A DNA stretch of 64,000 bases from Mesorhizobium sp. CAU 1732 (GCF_039888675.1 NZ_JBDQQR010000001.1:1922001-1986000); one strand, 5' to 3'; numbered from the stretch's first letter, positions 17,601 through 27,596 are shown. Program-made: numbers and translations. Notes: generated by a model not told the origin, from the sequence alone.

Positions 17601-20600
17601 ATGAGTATGGGTGCCACAGGGCTCGCGCCCATGACGCCGACTGCTTTTATCAAGAAATGGCGGAAGTCGAATCTTGGAGAGCGGCAGACGGCTCAAGAAC
17701 ACTTCCTCGATATCTGCTCGCTGGTTGGCCACCCAACTCCAATCCATGAGGATCCGAACGGCGAATTTTTCGCGTTCGAGAAAGGCGCCAACAAGCTCGG
17801 AGGGGGCAAAGGCTTCGCCGACGTGTGGAAGAAGGGTCACTTCGCTTGGGAATACAAGCGTAAGAACGGCAACCTCGATGAGGCGCTCCTGCAGTTGATG
17901 CGTTATGCACCGGCGCTATCGAGCCCGCCCCTCCACATCGTGTGCGACATCGAACATCTTCGCATCCATACCGCTTGGACCAACACCGTCCCGTCCACCT
18001 ATGAGATCACTCTGAACGACCTCGCGCAGCCTTCAGCACGCGAGATGCTGTACAACGTCTTCTTCAACCCGGAGAAGCTCAGGCCGACCAGAACTCGCGC
18101 CGCGGTCACAAAGGAGGCGGCAGACAAGTTTTCCACGATCGCCCTTAGACTTCGGGGGCGCGGCACTCCGGATGAGATCGCTCATTTCGTGAATCAGCTC
18201 GTGTTCTGCTTCTTTGCCCAGAGTGTGAACCTCCTGCCGGATGGGCTGTTCACCAAGCTCCTGAGGCGATCCGCCCGCGCACCAGACCGGACCATAGGCT
18301 ACCTCAACAAGCTTTTCGAAGCGATGGAGCGCGGCGGCGAGTTCGATCTGACCGACATCGCATGGTTCAACGGCGGCCTGTTTGATGGCCGCCGAGCGCT
18401 TCAGCTCGATGACGGCGACATCGGTCTGCTTGTCGCCGCAGACAGCCTGGACTGGGGCCTCATCGATCCGACGATCTTCGGAACTCTGTTCGAGCGGTTC
18501 CTGGACCCGGAGAAACGCTCGCAGATTGGCGCGCACTACACCGACCCAGAAAAGATCATGCGTCTTGTCGACCCGGTCGTCCTAAGGCCGCTTCGACAGG
18601 AATGGGAACAAGCAAGGCAGGAGATCGTCGAACTTCTGACTGGCAATCGCAAGCCGCCAATGCGCAGGCAGCGATCCCGCCGGATGACACGGGAGGAAGC
18701 CGCCGGGGAAGTACGGTCCCGGTTCACAGAGCGGTTGCGAAAACTCCGCATCCTGGATCCGGCATGCGGGTCGGGGAACTTCCTGTACCTCGCTCTACAG
18801 GGCGTGAAGGATATCGAACACCGCGCCAACCTAGACTGCGAGATGCTCGGTTTGCCCGCTCAGCTTCCGCTCGTAGGGCCGGAAATCCTGCGTGGGATCG
18901 AAGTCAACACCATGGCGGCCGAGCTCGCGCGCACAACAATCTGGATTGGCGACATTCAGTGGCAGATCAAGAACGGAATCCGCTCGAAATCAATTCCGAT
19001 CCTGCGCAAGCTGGATGCGATCGAGAGACGCGACGCCTTGGTAAGGCAGGCAGAAGACACTGATGCAGATCGTGATGCGCAAGGAGATCTTCTGGCCGCT
19101 CTAAGGCCAACCGCGGGAAACGCTGAAGCAGAATGGCCTGAAGTAGACTTCATTGTTGGGAATCCACCGTTTCTTGGCGTGCGTTTGATGCGACAAGCGT
19201 TGGGTGATGCGGCGGTTGAACGCCTTTTCGAGGTGTACCACGGGCGAGTTTCTCGCGAGGCTGATCTCGTCTGCTATTGGGTGGAGAAATCCCGCGCCGC
19301 GGTGGCAGCACATCGAACGCGCAGAGTGGGTCTGGTCACGACAAATTCCATACGTGGAGGCGCGAACCGAAAGGTTTTGGATAGGATCGTCGCTGAGAGC
19401 CGACTATTCGAAGCTTGGAGCGATGAACCGTGGGTCGTGGATGGAGCAGCCGTGCGAGTGTCGCTCATCTGCTTTGGCCAAGGTGATGACGAGCTGCGGC
19501 TCGATGGCAAGTCGGTTGCTCAGATAAATTCCGACCTTACCGCCGGCGCGACCGATCTTACCAAGGCGCGGCGTCTCGCTGAGAATCAGAACGTGGCATT
19601 CATGGGAGACACGAAAGGCGGCGCGTTCGATGTCCCAGGCAGCTTGGCGCGTGCCTGGCTCTCCATGCCGATGAACCCTAACGGCAGGCCGAACTCAGAC
19701 GTTCTCCGTCCATGGCGCAATGGAATGGATATCACTCGCCGCGGCCGCGACATGTGGATCGTGGACTTCGGCTGGGAGATGTCCGAGCAGGAGGCCGCAC
19801 TTTACGAGGCGCCGTTCCAACACATCAGAGAGCATGTGTTTCCGGAGCGGTCACAGAACAGGCGTGATGCATACCGCGAGCGCTGGTGGCGGCACGTCGA
19901 GCCCAGGCCAGCTTTCCATGCTTCCTTGCACGGTCATTCGCGCTACGCGGCAACACCTCGCGTCGCAAAGCATCGTACATTCATATGGCTTGATCGATCA
20001 ATTGTGCCCGACTCTCGTATCTTTGCCTTTTCTCGGTCGGACGATGTCTTTTTCGGGATTCTACACTCTCGATTTCACGAGGCATGGAGCTTGGGAACCT
20101 GTTCGTGGCACGGCGTCGGCAATGATCCGACCTACAATAGTGCGGGGGTATTCGAGACCTTCCCGCTCCCCGAGGGGCTCACACCGGACATCCCTGCGGT
20201 TCGATACGAAAGGGACTCTCGCGCTATCGCGATATCAAGCGCGGCCAAGAGACTTGACGACCTGCGAAATGCCTGGCTCAACCCCAGCGACCTTGTTCAG
20301 ATCCAGCCCGAGGTCGTACCCGGCTATCCCGATCGAATGATCGCGAAGGACGCAGCGTCCGATGCAATCCTGCGTGACCGCACCCTGACCACTCTTTACA
20401 ATCGGCGTCCGCAGTGGCTGGTCGACGCCCACTCGGATTTGGACGCAGCCGTTGCCGCAGCCTACGGATGGCCTGAGGATATCTCTGATGATGAGGCGTT
20501 GGCCAAGCTCCTGGAACTTAATCTGGCGCGCGAGGCGTTCGAGGCGCGCGCCAGGACAGGGGCGAAGATCAGAAAGCCACGCCGCCCTACACCGGAGGAA

Positions 20601-20744
20601 GCTCGACGTGCTCCGCAGATGAAGTTGCCCATTGCAGGTAACCGCAAGTCAGGAGTCGATCCACAGCAGTTGATCACCGACGATCGCGAAAACCGGCCGA
20701 CGGCAGCAGACCGTCCACAAAGGGTCAAACGCCGAGTTTCCTGA
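17601..20744 (+). CDS. MmeI-like type IIL restriction-modification enzyme (nuclease + N6-adenine methyltransferase)
   Basis: A single 1047-residue polypeptide with the MmeI architecture. An N-terminal nuclease has Asp74, nine residues, then E84-Y-K86, exactly the D-X9-EXK pattern of this family (GFADVWKKG...EYK). A helical spacer follows, then a gamma-class methyltransferase with motif I DPACGSGNFL (about residue 387) and motif IV NPPF (about 523), and finally a target-recognition region (about 650-900). Such enzymes methylate one strand of an asymmetric site and cut about 20 bp away, so no separate restriction gene is needed. The C-terminal basic tail is probably linker. ATG 17601 has AGGGGAC upstream. 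Confidence 0.88.
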   Translation: MSMGATGLAPMTPTAFIKKWRKSNLGERQTAQEHFLDICSLVGHPTPIHEDPNGEFFAFEKGANKLGGGKGFADVWKKGHFAWEYKRKNGNLDEALLQLMRYAPALSSPPLHIVCDIEHLRIHTAWTNTVPSTYEITLNDLAQPSAREMLYNVFFNPEKLRPTRTRAAVTKEAADKFSTIALRLRGRGTPDEIAHFVNQLVFCFFAQSVNLLPDGLFTKLLRRSARAPDRTIGYLNKLFEAMERGGEFDLTDIAWFNGGLFDGRRALQLDDGDIGLLVAADSLDWGLIDPTIFGTLFERFLDPEKRSQIGAHYTDPEKIMRLVDPVVLRPLRQEWEQARQEIVELLTGNRKPPMRRQRSRRMTREEAAGEVRSRFTERLRKLRILDPACGSGNFLYLALQGVKDIEHRANLDCEMLGLPAQLPLVGPEILRGIEVNTMAAELARTTIWIGDIQWQIKNGIRSKSIPILRKLDAIERRDALVRQAEDTDADRDAQGDLLAALRPTAGNAEAEWPEVDFIVGNPPFLGVRLMRQALGDAAVERLFEVYHGRVSREADLVCYWVEKSRAAVAAHRTRRVGLVTTNSIRGGANRKVLDRIVAESRLFEAWSDEPWVVDGAAVRVSLICFGQGDDELRLDGKSVAQINSDLTAGATDLTKARRLAENQNVAFMGDTKGGAFDVPGSLARAWLSMPMNPNGRPNSDVLRPWRNGMDITRRGRDMWIVDFGWEMSEQEAALYEAPFQHIREHVFPERSQNRRDAYRERWWRHVEPRPAFHASLHGHSRYAATPRVAKHRTFIWLDRSIVPDSRIFAFSRSDDVFFGILHSRFHEAWSLGTCSWHGVGNDPTYNSAGVFETFPLPEGLTPDIPAVRYERDSRAIAISSAAKRLDDLRNAWLNPSDLVQIQPEVVPGYPDRMIAKDAASDAILRDRTLTTLYNRRPQWLVDAHSDLDAAVAAAYGWPEDISDDEALAKLLELNLAREAFEARARTGAKIRKPRRPTPEEARRAPQMKLPIAGNRKSGVDPQQLITDDRENRPTAADRPQRVKRRVS

Positions 20745-20815
20745 TCCAGATCAGCTGAGTTGTGCGAAATGTCGTACTCCGGATGTTGATCGCTCGTTTA
20801 CCCCGGCAAATAAGC

Positions 20816-20845
20816 CTCCCATCTCGTCCTAGGGCGAGATGGGAG
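20816..20845. terminator. Hairpin between convergent genes
   Basis: A perfect 11-bp stem, CTCCCATCTCG and its complement around an 8-base loop, lies in the gap between the plus-strand restriction gene and the minus-strand methyltransferase. There is no clear T-run on either side, so termination efficiency is uncertain. Confidence 0.5.
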
Positions 20846-20907
20846 CAACATCTGCTGTTCTCGACGGAATATCGAAATCACGATGCACGCGTTAGCGAAA
20901 TGGGGAA

Positions 20908-22350
20908 CTATGCCCGAGCAGAAGCGCAAAGGAGCCGCGAGAACCGTGGGGGAGGATTGACGTACTCTTCGTCCGCGGACTCGCGCTCATGGTCATCGAA
21001 GAACGAATCCTCCGGAGGTCGGCCCTCCAAAGCAAGCGACCAATCATAAGCGAGATACAAGGATTCGCGCATCGCCGCCTGATCAGGATCACTGGCGATC
21101 AGGGGCCTCATCTTGACGATCTGATCGAAGGCTTTGAGTTCCTGTTCCGGCGTTGAAAGGGCGCGAGGAGCAACCAAGGCCCGTGCCCGTGCACCATGAC
21201 GGCGCAGGGATTCGATACGGGTCTCGTCGAAGGCTTTGTTGTCCCGTAGCCACTCGTAGAACAGGGGATGGATCGAATCTGGGACGTCCGGCGTCTCCTC
21301 CATCTTGCCGATGCGGTATAGCCGCAAGCTCTCACCGAGTGCTTCGGACAAAGTGGGCGGAACCGCATTCCCGATCATCTGCATGACGTCTGCTTTGGTT
21401 GGCGCCCGTCCTCCCTCAGTCTGCCATTTCCAGTTGGCTGGAAAGCTCGCGAGCAAAGCGAGTTCTTTCTGACCTCCGACAGGAAGATTCCTCGCCGGGA
21501 TCGTATCGCCCGCTTGCGGGACGTAGTCAGGGCCCCTCCCAAGAACCGCGATTCCTTCGCCCACCGACCGAAGGACGCGAATATCGGCCGGCCTCAGAAC
21601 ATATGGCGCCCGCGTCCCCCTGCCAGTCGTCGACGTAATGGTCGGGCAGTGTTCGTCAGTCCTGAAAAACGACCTGCGTTGCCCGGCATAATGGCCGCGC
21701 CGGAAAAAGAGTGGCCCGAATCCTTCGCCCAGAACGTCTCGGATGACAGGCTTATGTTCATGCCGCGTCTGGTCCAGGTATTCGTTTAGCCATCCGTCCG
21801 TTTCTCCGACACAACCCGCCAGGATCAGACGGTTCCGCTTCTGAGGGGACCCGTAGTCGCTTGTGGTCACCACACGCTCTGTCAGGCCGTACCCGGAGGT
21901 GCGGAAGAGGTCCGTTACTTTGCGAAAAGTTTCTGTCTTCTGGAGCTCGGGAACGTTCTCCATGACGAAAAATCGGGGATGGACCGAGGTCGTGATGATC
22001 GCAAAAGCCAGGCTCAGCAGGGACTTCTCATCGTTGTCGCCGCCGCGTCTACCAAAGGGCGAAAACGGCTGACAGGGCGGCCCGCCGACGATCACGTCCG
22101 GTTTCAGATGGCTGATCTCCGGCACCCACCGCAGCAGATTGCCAAGATCCGCGTGCATGAACTCGCGCCTCTTGCGATAGCGATGGGCCATCCATTTCGG
22201 CATAGGTGTCGGCCCCACGGCGGGATTGTTCGCCGCGTGCACTGCAAGCGCCTCGGGCTTGACGTCGAATGCGCCGACGATGCTGTAACCCGCTTTTCTC
22301 ATTCCATGGCTGAACCCGCCACAGCCGCAAAATAGATCGACTACTTTCAC
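20908..22350 (-). CDS. DNA C5-cytosine methyltransferase with C-terminal extension
   Basis: A 480-residue enzyme starting at GTG 22350 with GGGGAG upstream. The C5-methyltransferase motifs are in order: I DLFCGCGGFSHG, IV GGPPCQPFSPFG with the catalytic cysteine, VI MENVPEL, VIII SPQKRNRLI and X MIGNAVPP. After motif X there are about 150 extra residues, acidic and helical, ending in a PPPRFSRLL segment, with no similarity I recognise. It is divergent from a second C5-methyltransferase, sharing a 224-bp control region. No cognate restriction gene or Vsr nuclease is visible, so it may be an orphan or be served by a non-classical partner. Confidence 0.92.
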   Translation of the reverse strand: MKVVDLFCGCGGFSHGMRKAGYSIVGAFDVKPEALAVHAANNPAVGPTPMPKWMAHRYRKRREFMHADLGNLLRWVPEISHLKPDVIVGGPPCQPFSPFGRRGGDNDEKSLLSLAFAIITTSVHPRFFVMENVPELQKTETFRKVTDLFRTSGYGLTERVVTTSDYGSPQKRNRLILAGCVGETDGWLNEYLDQTRHEHKPVIRDVLGEGFGPLFFRRGHYAGQRRSFFRTDEHCPTITSTTGRGTRAPYVLRPADIRVLRSVGEGIAVLGRGPDYVPQAGDTIPARNLPVGGQKELALLASFPANWKWQTEGGRAPTKADVMQMIGNAVPPTLSEALGESLRLYRIGKMEETPDVPDSIHPLFYEWLRDNKAFDETRIESLRRHGARARALVAPRALSTPEQELKAFDQIVKMRPLIASDPDQAAMRESLYLAYDWSLALEGRPPEDSFFDDHERESADEEYVNPPPRFSRLLCASARA

Positions 22351-22574
22351 TTTCGCTCCCCGTCATTTTATGGATTGGAAGGCAGAGGTAGGACAGTCGG
22401 GTTTCAATTTCGTTCGAGCGAGGCCACCAAAATGGAGGCCCGACATAAGGGCTCGTTAAGACGATTTTGCTCAGAGGGAATACCTCGCATTTTACGGGTA
22501 TCGCTAACGTCATCTCAAAGCGTCTGCCTGTAGCCCCTTGATCTATCTAATTTTCAAGGTGGAGGGGAACTAGA

Positions 22575-24668
22575 GTGGATCGACAGGGTGAGATCAAAGC
22601 GGTCGTTGAAGAGCCGTTGACGGACGTAGCTGCCGAGAGGGCTGAGCAGACGGCTGAAATTGCCGACAATCGAGATGACGCGGGCGCCGGGGACGACGTG
22701 GCTGCGCCGCCCTTCGATCGCGATTTCGAAGCCCTCTACGGTAGAGAGCTCGTCAAGCTGAAGAAGTCCGTCGCGACTTGGCGAGCGAGACAGGCGCGCG
22801 AAGCCTTTCGGATCGGCGACCTTTGGAAGAGCCTTGAGGAGACACTGCCGCGAGCAAGCATTGCTGCATTTCTTGCGAACGAATGCCAGGTGCCCCGTCA
22901 GGACGTCGCCAGATACGCGAAGTTGGTTTCCGTACTTGGACAACAGCGTGAAATTCTAATCGACAGCGGCGTAGCCGTGACCGTGATGCTCGAGCTCGCT
23001 CAGCAGAATGAGATCGTCCGGCGCGAAGCGTTTTCCATGATCTGCTCGGGCCGCAGTCTTCAGACCAAGGAGTTGCGCGCCCTGAAAAGAGATATCGGGC
23101 TGGCTGAATCGGTGCGTAGCGAGAGTCCTGATCAATCGAGGGAGAGGGCATTCAAGGCGTTTGCGGCGAAGAAAGCGCGACACGCAGCGTCGAATTGGCT
23201 GCGGGATTTGGAAGGGGTGATCAACGAACTTCTCGAACTCTCCATCATCGACCCCCACGAGGACCGTTCTGAGTCCACTGTCGCACGGGCCGAGCAGCTC
23301 TGCGAGAAGGCTCGAGACCTGCATCGCAGGATGCCAGATCACCTTGACGCCAATCTCCTCGCGACATCCGAGACGCCCAGACTCAATGTCGAAAGGGCTG
23401 GGTGGCCGCGTGTACTTGTTGCGCTTCAACGTATTGGCGAGCGCGACCTATTCCCGGACGTCGACTGGGACTGGCCGAAAAGCGCTCCACTGAAGATCGA
23501 TCAGTTGCTGATCTGGGATTTGGCGTGGGCCTTCGGCCACGACAGAGACAACGACCCGCGTGCCTCGCGCAGACGGTTGCGCCTCAGCGGCAGGCTGCCT
23601 CTCGACACCGCAGGCGATCATGATCTCGCAACGCCGGAACTCGAGCAGACCGTGTCGGTCCTTGAGATCTGTGCCGGCGCCGGAGGCCAGGCGCTCGGGC
23701 TCCATGCTGCAGGATTCGCACATGCTGGGCTCGTTGAAATCGATAGGGACGCTGCGGCGACTCTGCGCCAGAACAAGCCTCTATGGAATGTCGTTCAGGC
23801 AGACCTCAGGGAACTCGATCTCGCCGCCTACAAAGGAATCGATCTCCTCGCAGGAGGGGTGCCATGTCAGCCGTTCTCGGCCTCGGGCGAGCGTATGGGC
23901 AGACATGACGCGCGAGACCTGTTCCCCCAAGCCTTGGAGCTGGTGAGACAGCTTCGACCGAAGGCTGTGATGCTGGAGAACGTGACCGGCGCGCTTCAGA
24001 GCACCAACAGTATGTATCGGCTCGAGATTCTCGCCGAGATGGCGGCCATGGGTTACGACGCCGAGTGGCGGACGCTGTACGGACCCGAGTTTGGGCTTTG
24101 TCAGAAGCGGGAACGGGCGGTCCTCGTAGGATTCCGGCCCGGCATCATGCACAGGTTCAGGTGGCCGACTCCACTGCGGACTGCAGCACCGACCGTTGGC
24201 GAAGTTCTGAAGGATTTAATGGGTGCAAACGGCTGGAAGCACGTGGATGCATGGGCTGCGAAAGCCAATGGCTACGCGCCGACACTGATTGGCGGCAGCC
24301 AGAAAAAGAAGGGTATCGATCTCGCGCAGAAAAAGAGCCGCAAGAGCTGGACCGACCTTGGGGTCGATCCGGGCGGTTTGGCAAAGTCGGTTCCCGACAA
24401 AAACTCCCCGGCGGGTATGCGCCCGAAATTGACTCTTCGGATGATGGCCAGGGTTCAGGATTTCCCGGACGTCTGGCAATTCTGCGGAAGCAAGCAGCAA
24501 CAGTTTCGACAGATTGCGAACGCGTTCCCCCCGAGGATGGCTCGTGCAATGGGACTGGCGATCATGCGGGCGCTCACGGGGTCCGAGGTAGATCTGGAGC
24601 GGGCGCTAGCGTCTCCAATCCCCACGGGGCGGGGACTGGATTTGAAACGGCTTTCGCATTCCGATTAG
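22575..24668 (+). CDS. DNA C5-cytosine methyltransferase with long N-terminal helical domain
   Basis: A 697-residue protein from GTG 22575 (GGAGGGG upstream). The catalytic part begins near residue 358 with motif I LEICAGAGGQALGL, then IV GGVPCQPFSASG, VI MLENVTGAL, VIII LCQKRERAVL and X QIANAFPPRMA. The first about 355 residues are mostly charged helices with no methyltransferase motif. A C-terminal about 40-residue tail follows motif X. The N-terminal part may recognise DNA or a partner, by analogy with other fused methyltransferases, but I cannot assign it. It is transcribed away from the neighbouring methyltransferase. Confidence 0.88.
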   Translation: MDRQGEIKAVVEEPLTDVAAERAEQTAEIADNRDDAGAGDDVAAPPFDRDFEALYGRELVKLKKSVATWRARQAREAFRIGDLWKSLEETLPRASIAAFLANECQVPRQDVARYAKLVSVLGQQREILIDSGVAVTVMLELAQQNEIVRREAFSMICSGRSLQTKELRALKRDIGLAESVRSESPDQSRERAFKAFAAKKARHAASNWLRDLEGVINELLELSIIDPHEDRSESTVARAEQLCEKARDLHRRMPDHLDANLLATSETPRLNVERAGWPRVLVALQRIGERDLFPDVDWDWPKSAPLKIDQLLIWDLAWAFGHDRDNDPRASRRRLRLSGRLPLDTAGDHDLATPELEQTVSVLEICAGAGGQALGLHAAGFAHAGLVEIDRDAAATLRQNKPLWNVVQADLRELDLAAYKGIDLLAGGVPCQPFSASGERMGRHDARDLFPQALELVRQLRPKAVMLENVTGALQSTNSMYRLEILAEMAAMGYDAEWRTLYGPEFGLCQKRERAVLVGFRPGIMHRFRWPTPLRTAAPTVGEVLKDLMGANGWKHVDAWAAKANGYAPTLIGGSQKKKGIDLAQKKSRKSWTDLGVDPGGLAKSVPDKNSPAGMRPKLTLRMMARVQDFPDVWQFCGSKQQQFRQIANAFPPRMARAMGLAIMRALTGSEVDLERALASPIPTGRGLDLKRLSHSD

Positions 24669-24923
24669 TTGGCGCTGCTGCTCGGCGTCGGGCAGCCTCC
24701 GGATCGTTTGCGTGCGTTCTACGAATGCGCCAATCCCGGTGAAGGTAGCTGACGCGATTTCCTCCTGCGTCTTTTGCGACGATCCGGGCGCAGGGGCGGC
24801 CTCGGCGCGGGCCCTGTCGATGCAGTCGGCGTAGGCAGCGATTTCGTCCAAGAGAGTAGTGGCGATGCCGTGCGCTTTTTGGGCCTCTGGATCACGCGGA
24901 ACGGCCGGGCCCCAGGACCACAA
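24606..24923 (-). pseudogene. Possible decayed gene, hypothetical
   Basis: A minus-strand frame of 105 codons with strongly G/C-ending codons and a helical, protein-like stretch (LLDEIAAYADCIDRA, EEIASATFTGIGAFVERTQ). The only start is a TTG at 24923. Upstream in the same frame there is a TAG at about 24953, then more coding-like sequence (IAAPILAKEHEVQGSV) to about 25090. I read this as the remains of a longer gene broken by a nonsense codon. It overlaps the last 63 bases of the methyltransferase on the other strand. No family recognised. The remaining intergenic DNA to 25366 shows nothing else. Confidence 0.35.
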
Positions 24924-25366
24924 TGGAACGGGCGTCGTGGTTGCCTACTTCTGCGGCGAGTAGGTCTGGTAATCGCCTCGATGATCGGCGGCGGGCGGCG
25001 GGGCTGCGCGCACCGAACCTTGGACTTCGTGTTCTTTCGCAAGGATCGGGGCGGCGATACCGAACCAGCGCGGAGCGGATCAGGGTCCATGTGGTAGCCA
25101 TTATTGTCGACCCCGAGTGTCAGGACGTTGGCGGCGCGCTGTAGATTTCTCGCTCTCTCGTGTCATGTCGGCACTAGGCGAACAGTTGCCAAATCTCCGC
25201 TGGCTTTCCCGCGGATGCAAAAAAGGTGGACGCGTTCTTGCGAAATGGCTCGACGACATCGCGAGCAGACGTGAACCCCGGGCGTCGCCGGAATGATTCC
25301 GCGTGTCCCATGACTCGTGACGATCTGCAGCTGGCGGCGCAGGTGAATGACGTTTACACCGTGTTT

Positions 25367-25567
25367 CTAGTCGATCCGGCGTACCCGGATGCTGCGGCTC
25401 ATTCCGTCGACGTGCATGATGTTATTCGAGAGCGTCACATTGGGGCGGTACGCGTACCGATACTCATAGTGGTACTCTTCCTGGCGCCATACCGAACCAT
25501 CGGTGAGGCGAACGATCGTGTCACCGTCCCAACCATTCCACTCGTCTTCGACTTGCTGTCTCATCCT
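25367..25567 (-). CDS. Small acidic/aromatic protein next to the TIR gene, hypothetical
   Basis: A 66-residue frame from ATG 25567, with GGAGAAG ahead of it. The product is rich in acidic and aromatic residues (MRQQVEDEWNGWDGDTIVRL, then a QEEYHYEYRYAY stretch). It lies 22 bases downstream of the TIR gene on the same strand, so the two are probably co-transcribed. Small TIR-linked proteins can be regulators or inhibitors, but that is only a suggestion. Confidence 0.6.
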   Translation of the reverse strand, partial: RMRQQVEDEWNGWDGDTIVRLTDGSVWRQEEYHYEYRYAYRPNVTLSNNIMHVDGMSRSIRVRRID

Positions 25568-25589
25568 GTCTTCTCCGATAAAGTGGCCG

Positions 25590-26393
25590 TCAGGCCGCCA
25601 TAGGCATACGCACAACCTCCGCGATTTCGGCGGCTATCTCCTCGACAGTATGGGTAGCGGTGCTACGCGCCAGACGGTCGGCGAGAGAAGGCGAATAGCC
25701 GATCACCTCGCGCTTGGTGACATTGTGCCAGATCGGCAGAAGGATTTGCTCGCCGGAGACGGCACGTGTCACCAGCCCGTCGAGTTCATACTCAGGCCAT
25801 CCTTTGCCGAAGAAGGCATTGGAAAGGACGACTACGCCGAAGCGGCTGCTTCCGAGACCGCGGTCGATCTTGCGCCGCAGGCTATCGCCGATACGCAGCT
25901 CGAACTCGTCGTACCAAACAGACAGGCCGGCTTCGCGCAGGGCGCTTGCAAGCGGGCGGACTACGTCGTCCTTGTCTTCCGAGGCGTGTGAGATAAAAAC
26001 ATCGAACACCCTTCCTTCAGGCGCTTCTGCCGTAGGCACGAGTTCGTCCTCCGCGTTTCGCACGAGCGTTGGAACGCTGTGCAGCGGAGCCTCGTTGATT
26101 GTCGGAAGTGGTCGGAGCGCAGCACCCGGAATGACCTGAACGCCTGTCCTGACCGAGCCGCGAAGGCCCTGCATGTCGATCGCGACATGCCAGGTTCCCG
26201 AATTCGGAACCTGAAGGCGGACCGGAGAACTTCTCGCGAGGCCGCCGACATAGCGGTGCCGTCGGCCCGCCCGGTAGTTGCTGAAGTTGGGGCCGTCCAT
26301 CAGCCGGACGTTCGCAGCGTTCCCTTGGAGGGTCACGACGACGACGCTGCCGCGATCAACATGCCCGAGGTTGTAGTGGGTAAAGCTCACCAA
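25590..26393 (-). CDS. DUF1883-TIR domain protein, predicted NAD-processing defence effector
   Basis: A 267-residue cytoplasmic protein. Residues 1-95 form a beta-rich DUF1883 domain (HYNLGHVDRGSVVVVTL opening, GTWHVAIDMQG core). Residues about 128-262 form a TIR domain: FDVFISHASEDK for strand A, SVWYDEFELRIGDSL for the BB-loop region, and WPEYELDGL with the glutamates (201/203) where the catalytic NADase residue of TIR proteins sits. DUF1883-TIR proteins are widespread in proteobacteria and are often found in defence islands. TIR effectors typically cleave NAD+ or make cyclic-ADPR signals on infection. It follows the WYL regulator on the same strand after a 168-bp gap. Confidence 0.85.
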   Translation of the reverse strand: MVSFTHYNLGHVDRGSVVVVTLQGNAANVRLMDGPNFSNYRAGRRHRYVGGLARSSPVRLQVPNSGTWHVAIDMQGLRGSVRTGVQVIPGAALRPLPTINEAPLHSVPTLVRNAEDELVPTAEAPEGRVFDVFISHASEDKDDVVRPLASALREAGLSVWYDEFELRIGDSLRRKIDRGLGSSRFGVVVLSNAFFGKGWPEYELDGLVTRAVSGEQILLPIWHNVTKREVIGYSPSLADRLARSTATHTVEEIAAEIAEVVRMPMAA

Positions 26394-26560
26394 TCTTCTC
26401 CGTTACCTTACGGCGAAAAGATCAGCATGCGAGCGTGTCAGAAGCTGTCACCCTGCAAGTTTGAGACAAGGGGAGCGACTCCGGCTCGGCCTGCGTCCTG
26501 CCTCTCCCATGACAAGACGCGATCTCCGACACTTGCTCCACGGAGATACTTCGACTTCGC

Positions 26561-27553
26561 TTACGGAAGAGCTGGAAAATCTCCGCGGCGGTGATTCCCA
26601 ACCAAGTTGCGCAGGCGGTCGGGAGCCAACACCTCGACCTTGTCGCCCCACATATACAGATGCCATGCCATCTCCAGATGTCCGGAGGCATGGAAGCGGA
26701 CCTCCAGCCGGCCATCAGGCAGGTCGGTGACAACCTGCGACGGGTGGAATTCGTAGGATCGTGCTTCGCTTGCGGCATCGGGCGAAAACGTCAGCACGAC
26801 CTCGCCGAACTCGTCTTCCCGTTCGAAGACGCCGAACGCCCGTTCGGCGAACCGGCGGATGTCGAAGGCCTGCGGTCGGACAAACGGCTGATCGGTGTTT
26901 CGCGCATCCGACATCCGGTCCATCCGGAAGTGCTTCGACCGACCTTCTTCTTCTTCGCCATCACGGCCGACCAGGTACCGCCTGTTGCCGATAAGCACCC
27001 CGAGAGGCGCCACCGACCGCCTGCGCGTCTTACCGTCATTCGAGGTATAGTCGAACTCGATCAAGGTGCAGCCTTTGATCGCTTCTGCGACGACGGCCGA
27101 CAGCTTTTCGTCGACCAGCGGACGGGGGCCCGGACGCGCCAGCAGGCCCATCGCCTCCAAAAGAGCCTCGTGGTCGGTCTCGATCCGAATGGCACGGTTG
27201 TCGGGAACCAGAGCATGGACAACGTCGCGGATCGTCCGGAGGTGAGAGGCCTCCGCAGTCGCCCCGTCGCGAACCATGGCGTCGATGGCGACGTCCAATG
27301 CAGCTGTCTGTTCGGCTGTTATCGTCAGGAAGTCCCGTAGCCCGTTGCCGCGCATACGCCAGCGTTTACGGCCCAGATCATCGATGTAGCTGTCTGCGTC
27401 GATGAAAATCTCTTCCAGGGCATGGACCATTCTCTGGGCGGTTCGCATAGCCACATTAAAACGTTCGACGACATCGTCGAGAGTTACCCCTTGACGATGG
27501 GCGCGGACCATTGCCGCAAGCTCGATAAGTTTCCTTGCACTTTCAAACGACAT
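26561..27553 (-). CDS. WYL-domain transcriptional regulator with winged HTH
   Basis: A 330-residue regulator. The N-terminal about 70 residues form a winged helix-turn-helix (VTLDDVVERFNVAMRTAQRM as recognition region). A WYL ligand-sensing domain near residues 165-235 follows (TLIEFDYTSNDGKTRRRSVA, then RRYLVGRD), and a C-terminal WCX-type dimer region. ATG 27553 is preferred to the TTG at 27565. WYL proteins such as BrxR and CapW repress defence operons until infection. This one is divergent from the nuclease-helicase gene across 78 bp holding an inverted repeat and lies upstream of the TIR gene, so it probably controls both. Confidence 0.88.
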   Translation of the reverse strand: MSFESARKLIELAAMVRAHRQGVTLDDVVERFNVAMRTAQRMVHALEEIFIDADSYIDDLGRKRWRMRGNGLRDFLTITAEQTAALDVAIDAMVRDGATAEASHLRTIRDVVHALVPDNRAIRIETDHEALLEAMGLLARPGPRPLVDEKLSAVVAEAIKGCTLIEFDYTSNDGKTRRRSVAPLGVLIGNRRYLVGRDGEEEEGRSKHFRMDRMSDARNTDQPFVRPQAFDIRRFAERAFGVFEREDEFGEVVLTFSPDAASEARSYEFHPSQVVTDLPDGRLEVRFHASGHLEMAWHLYMWGDKVEVLAPDRLRNLVGNHRRGDFPALP

Positions 27554-27596
27554 CCGTGCCCCCAATGACAGAAATTTTCGCTCAATACTTTTAGCG

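Noticed and set aside
17601..24668. DISARM or BREX locus
   Set aside because: The methyltransferases could suggest it, but there is no DrmA/DrmB/DrmC, PglZ or BrxC-like gene; the large gene has the MmeI D-X9-EXK and methyltransferase layout.
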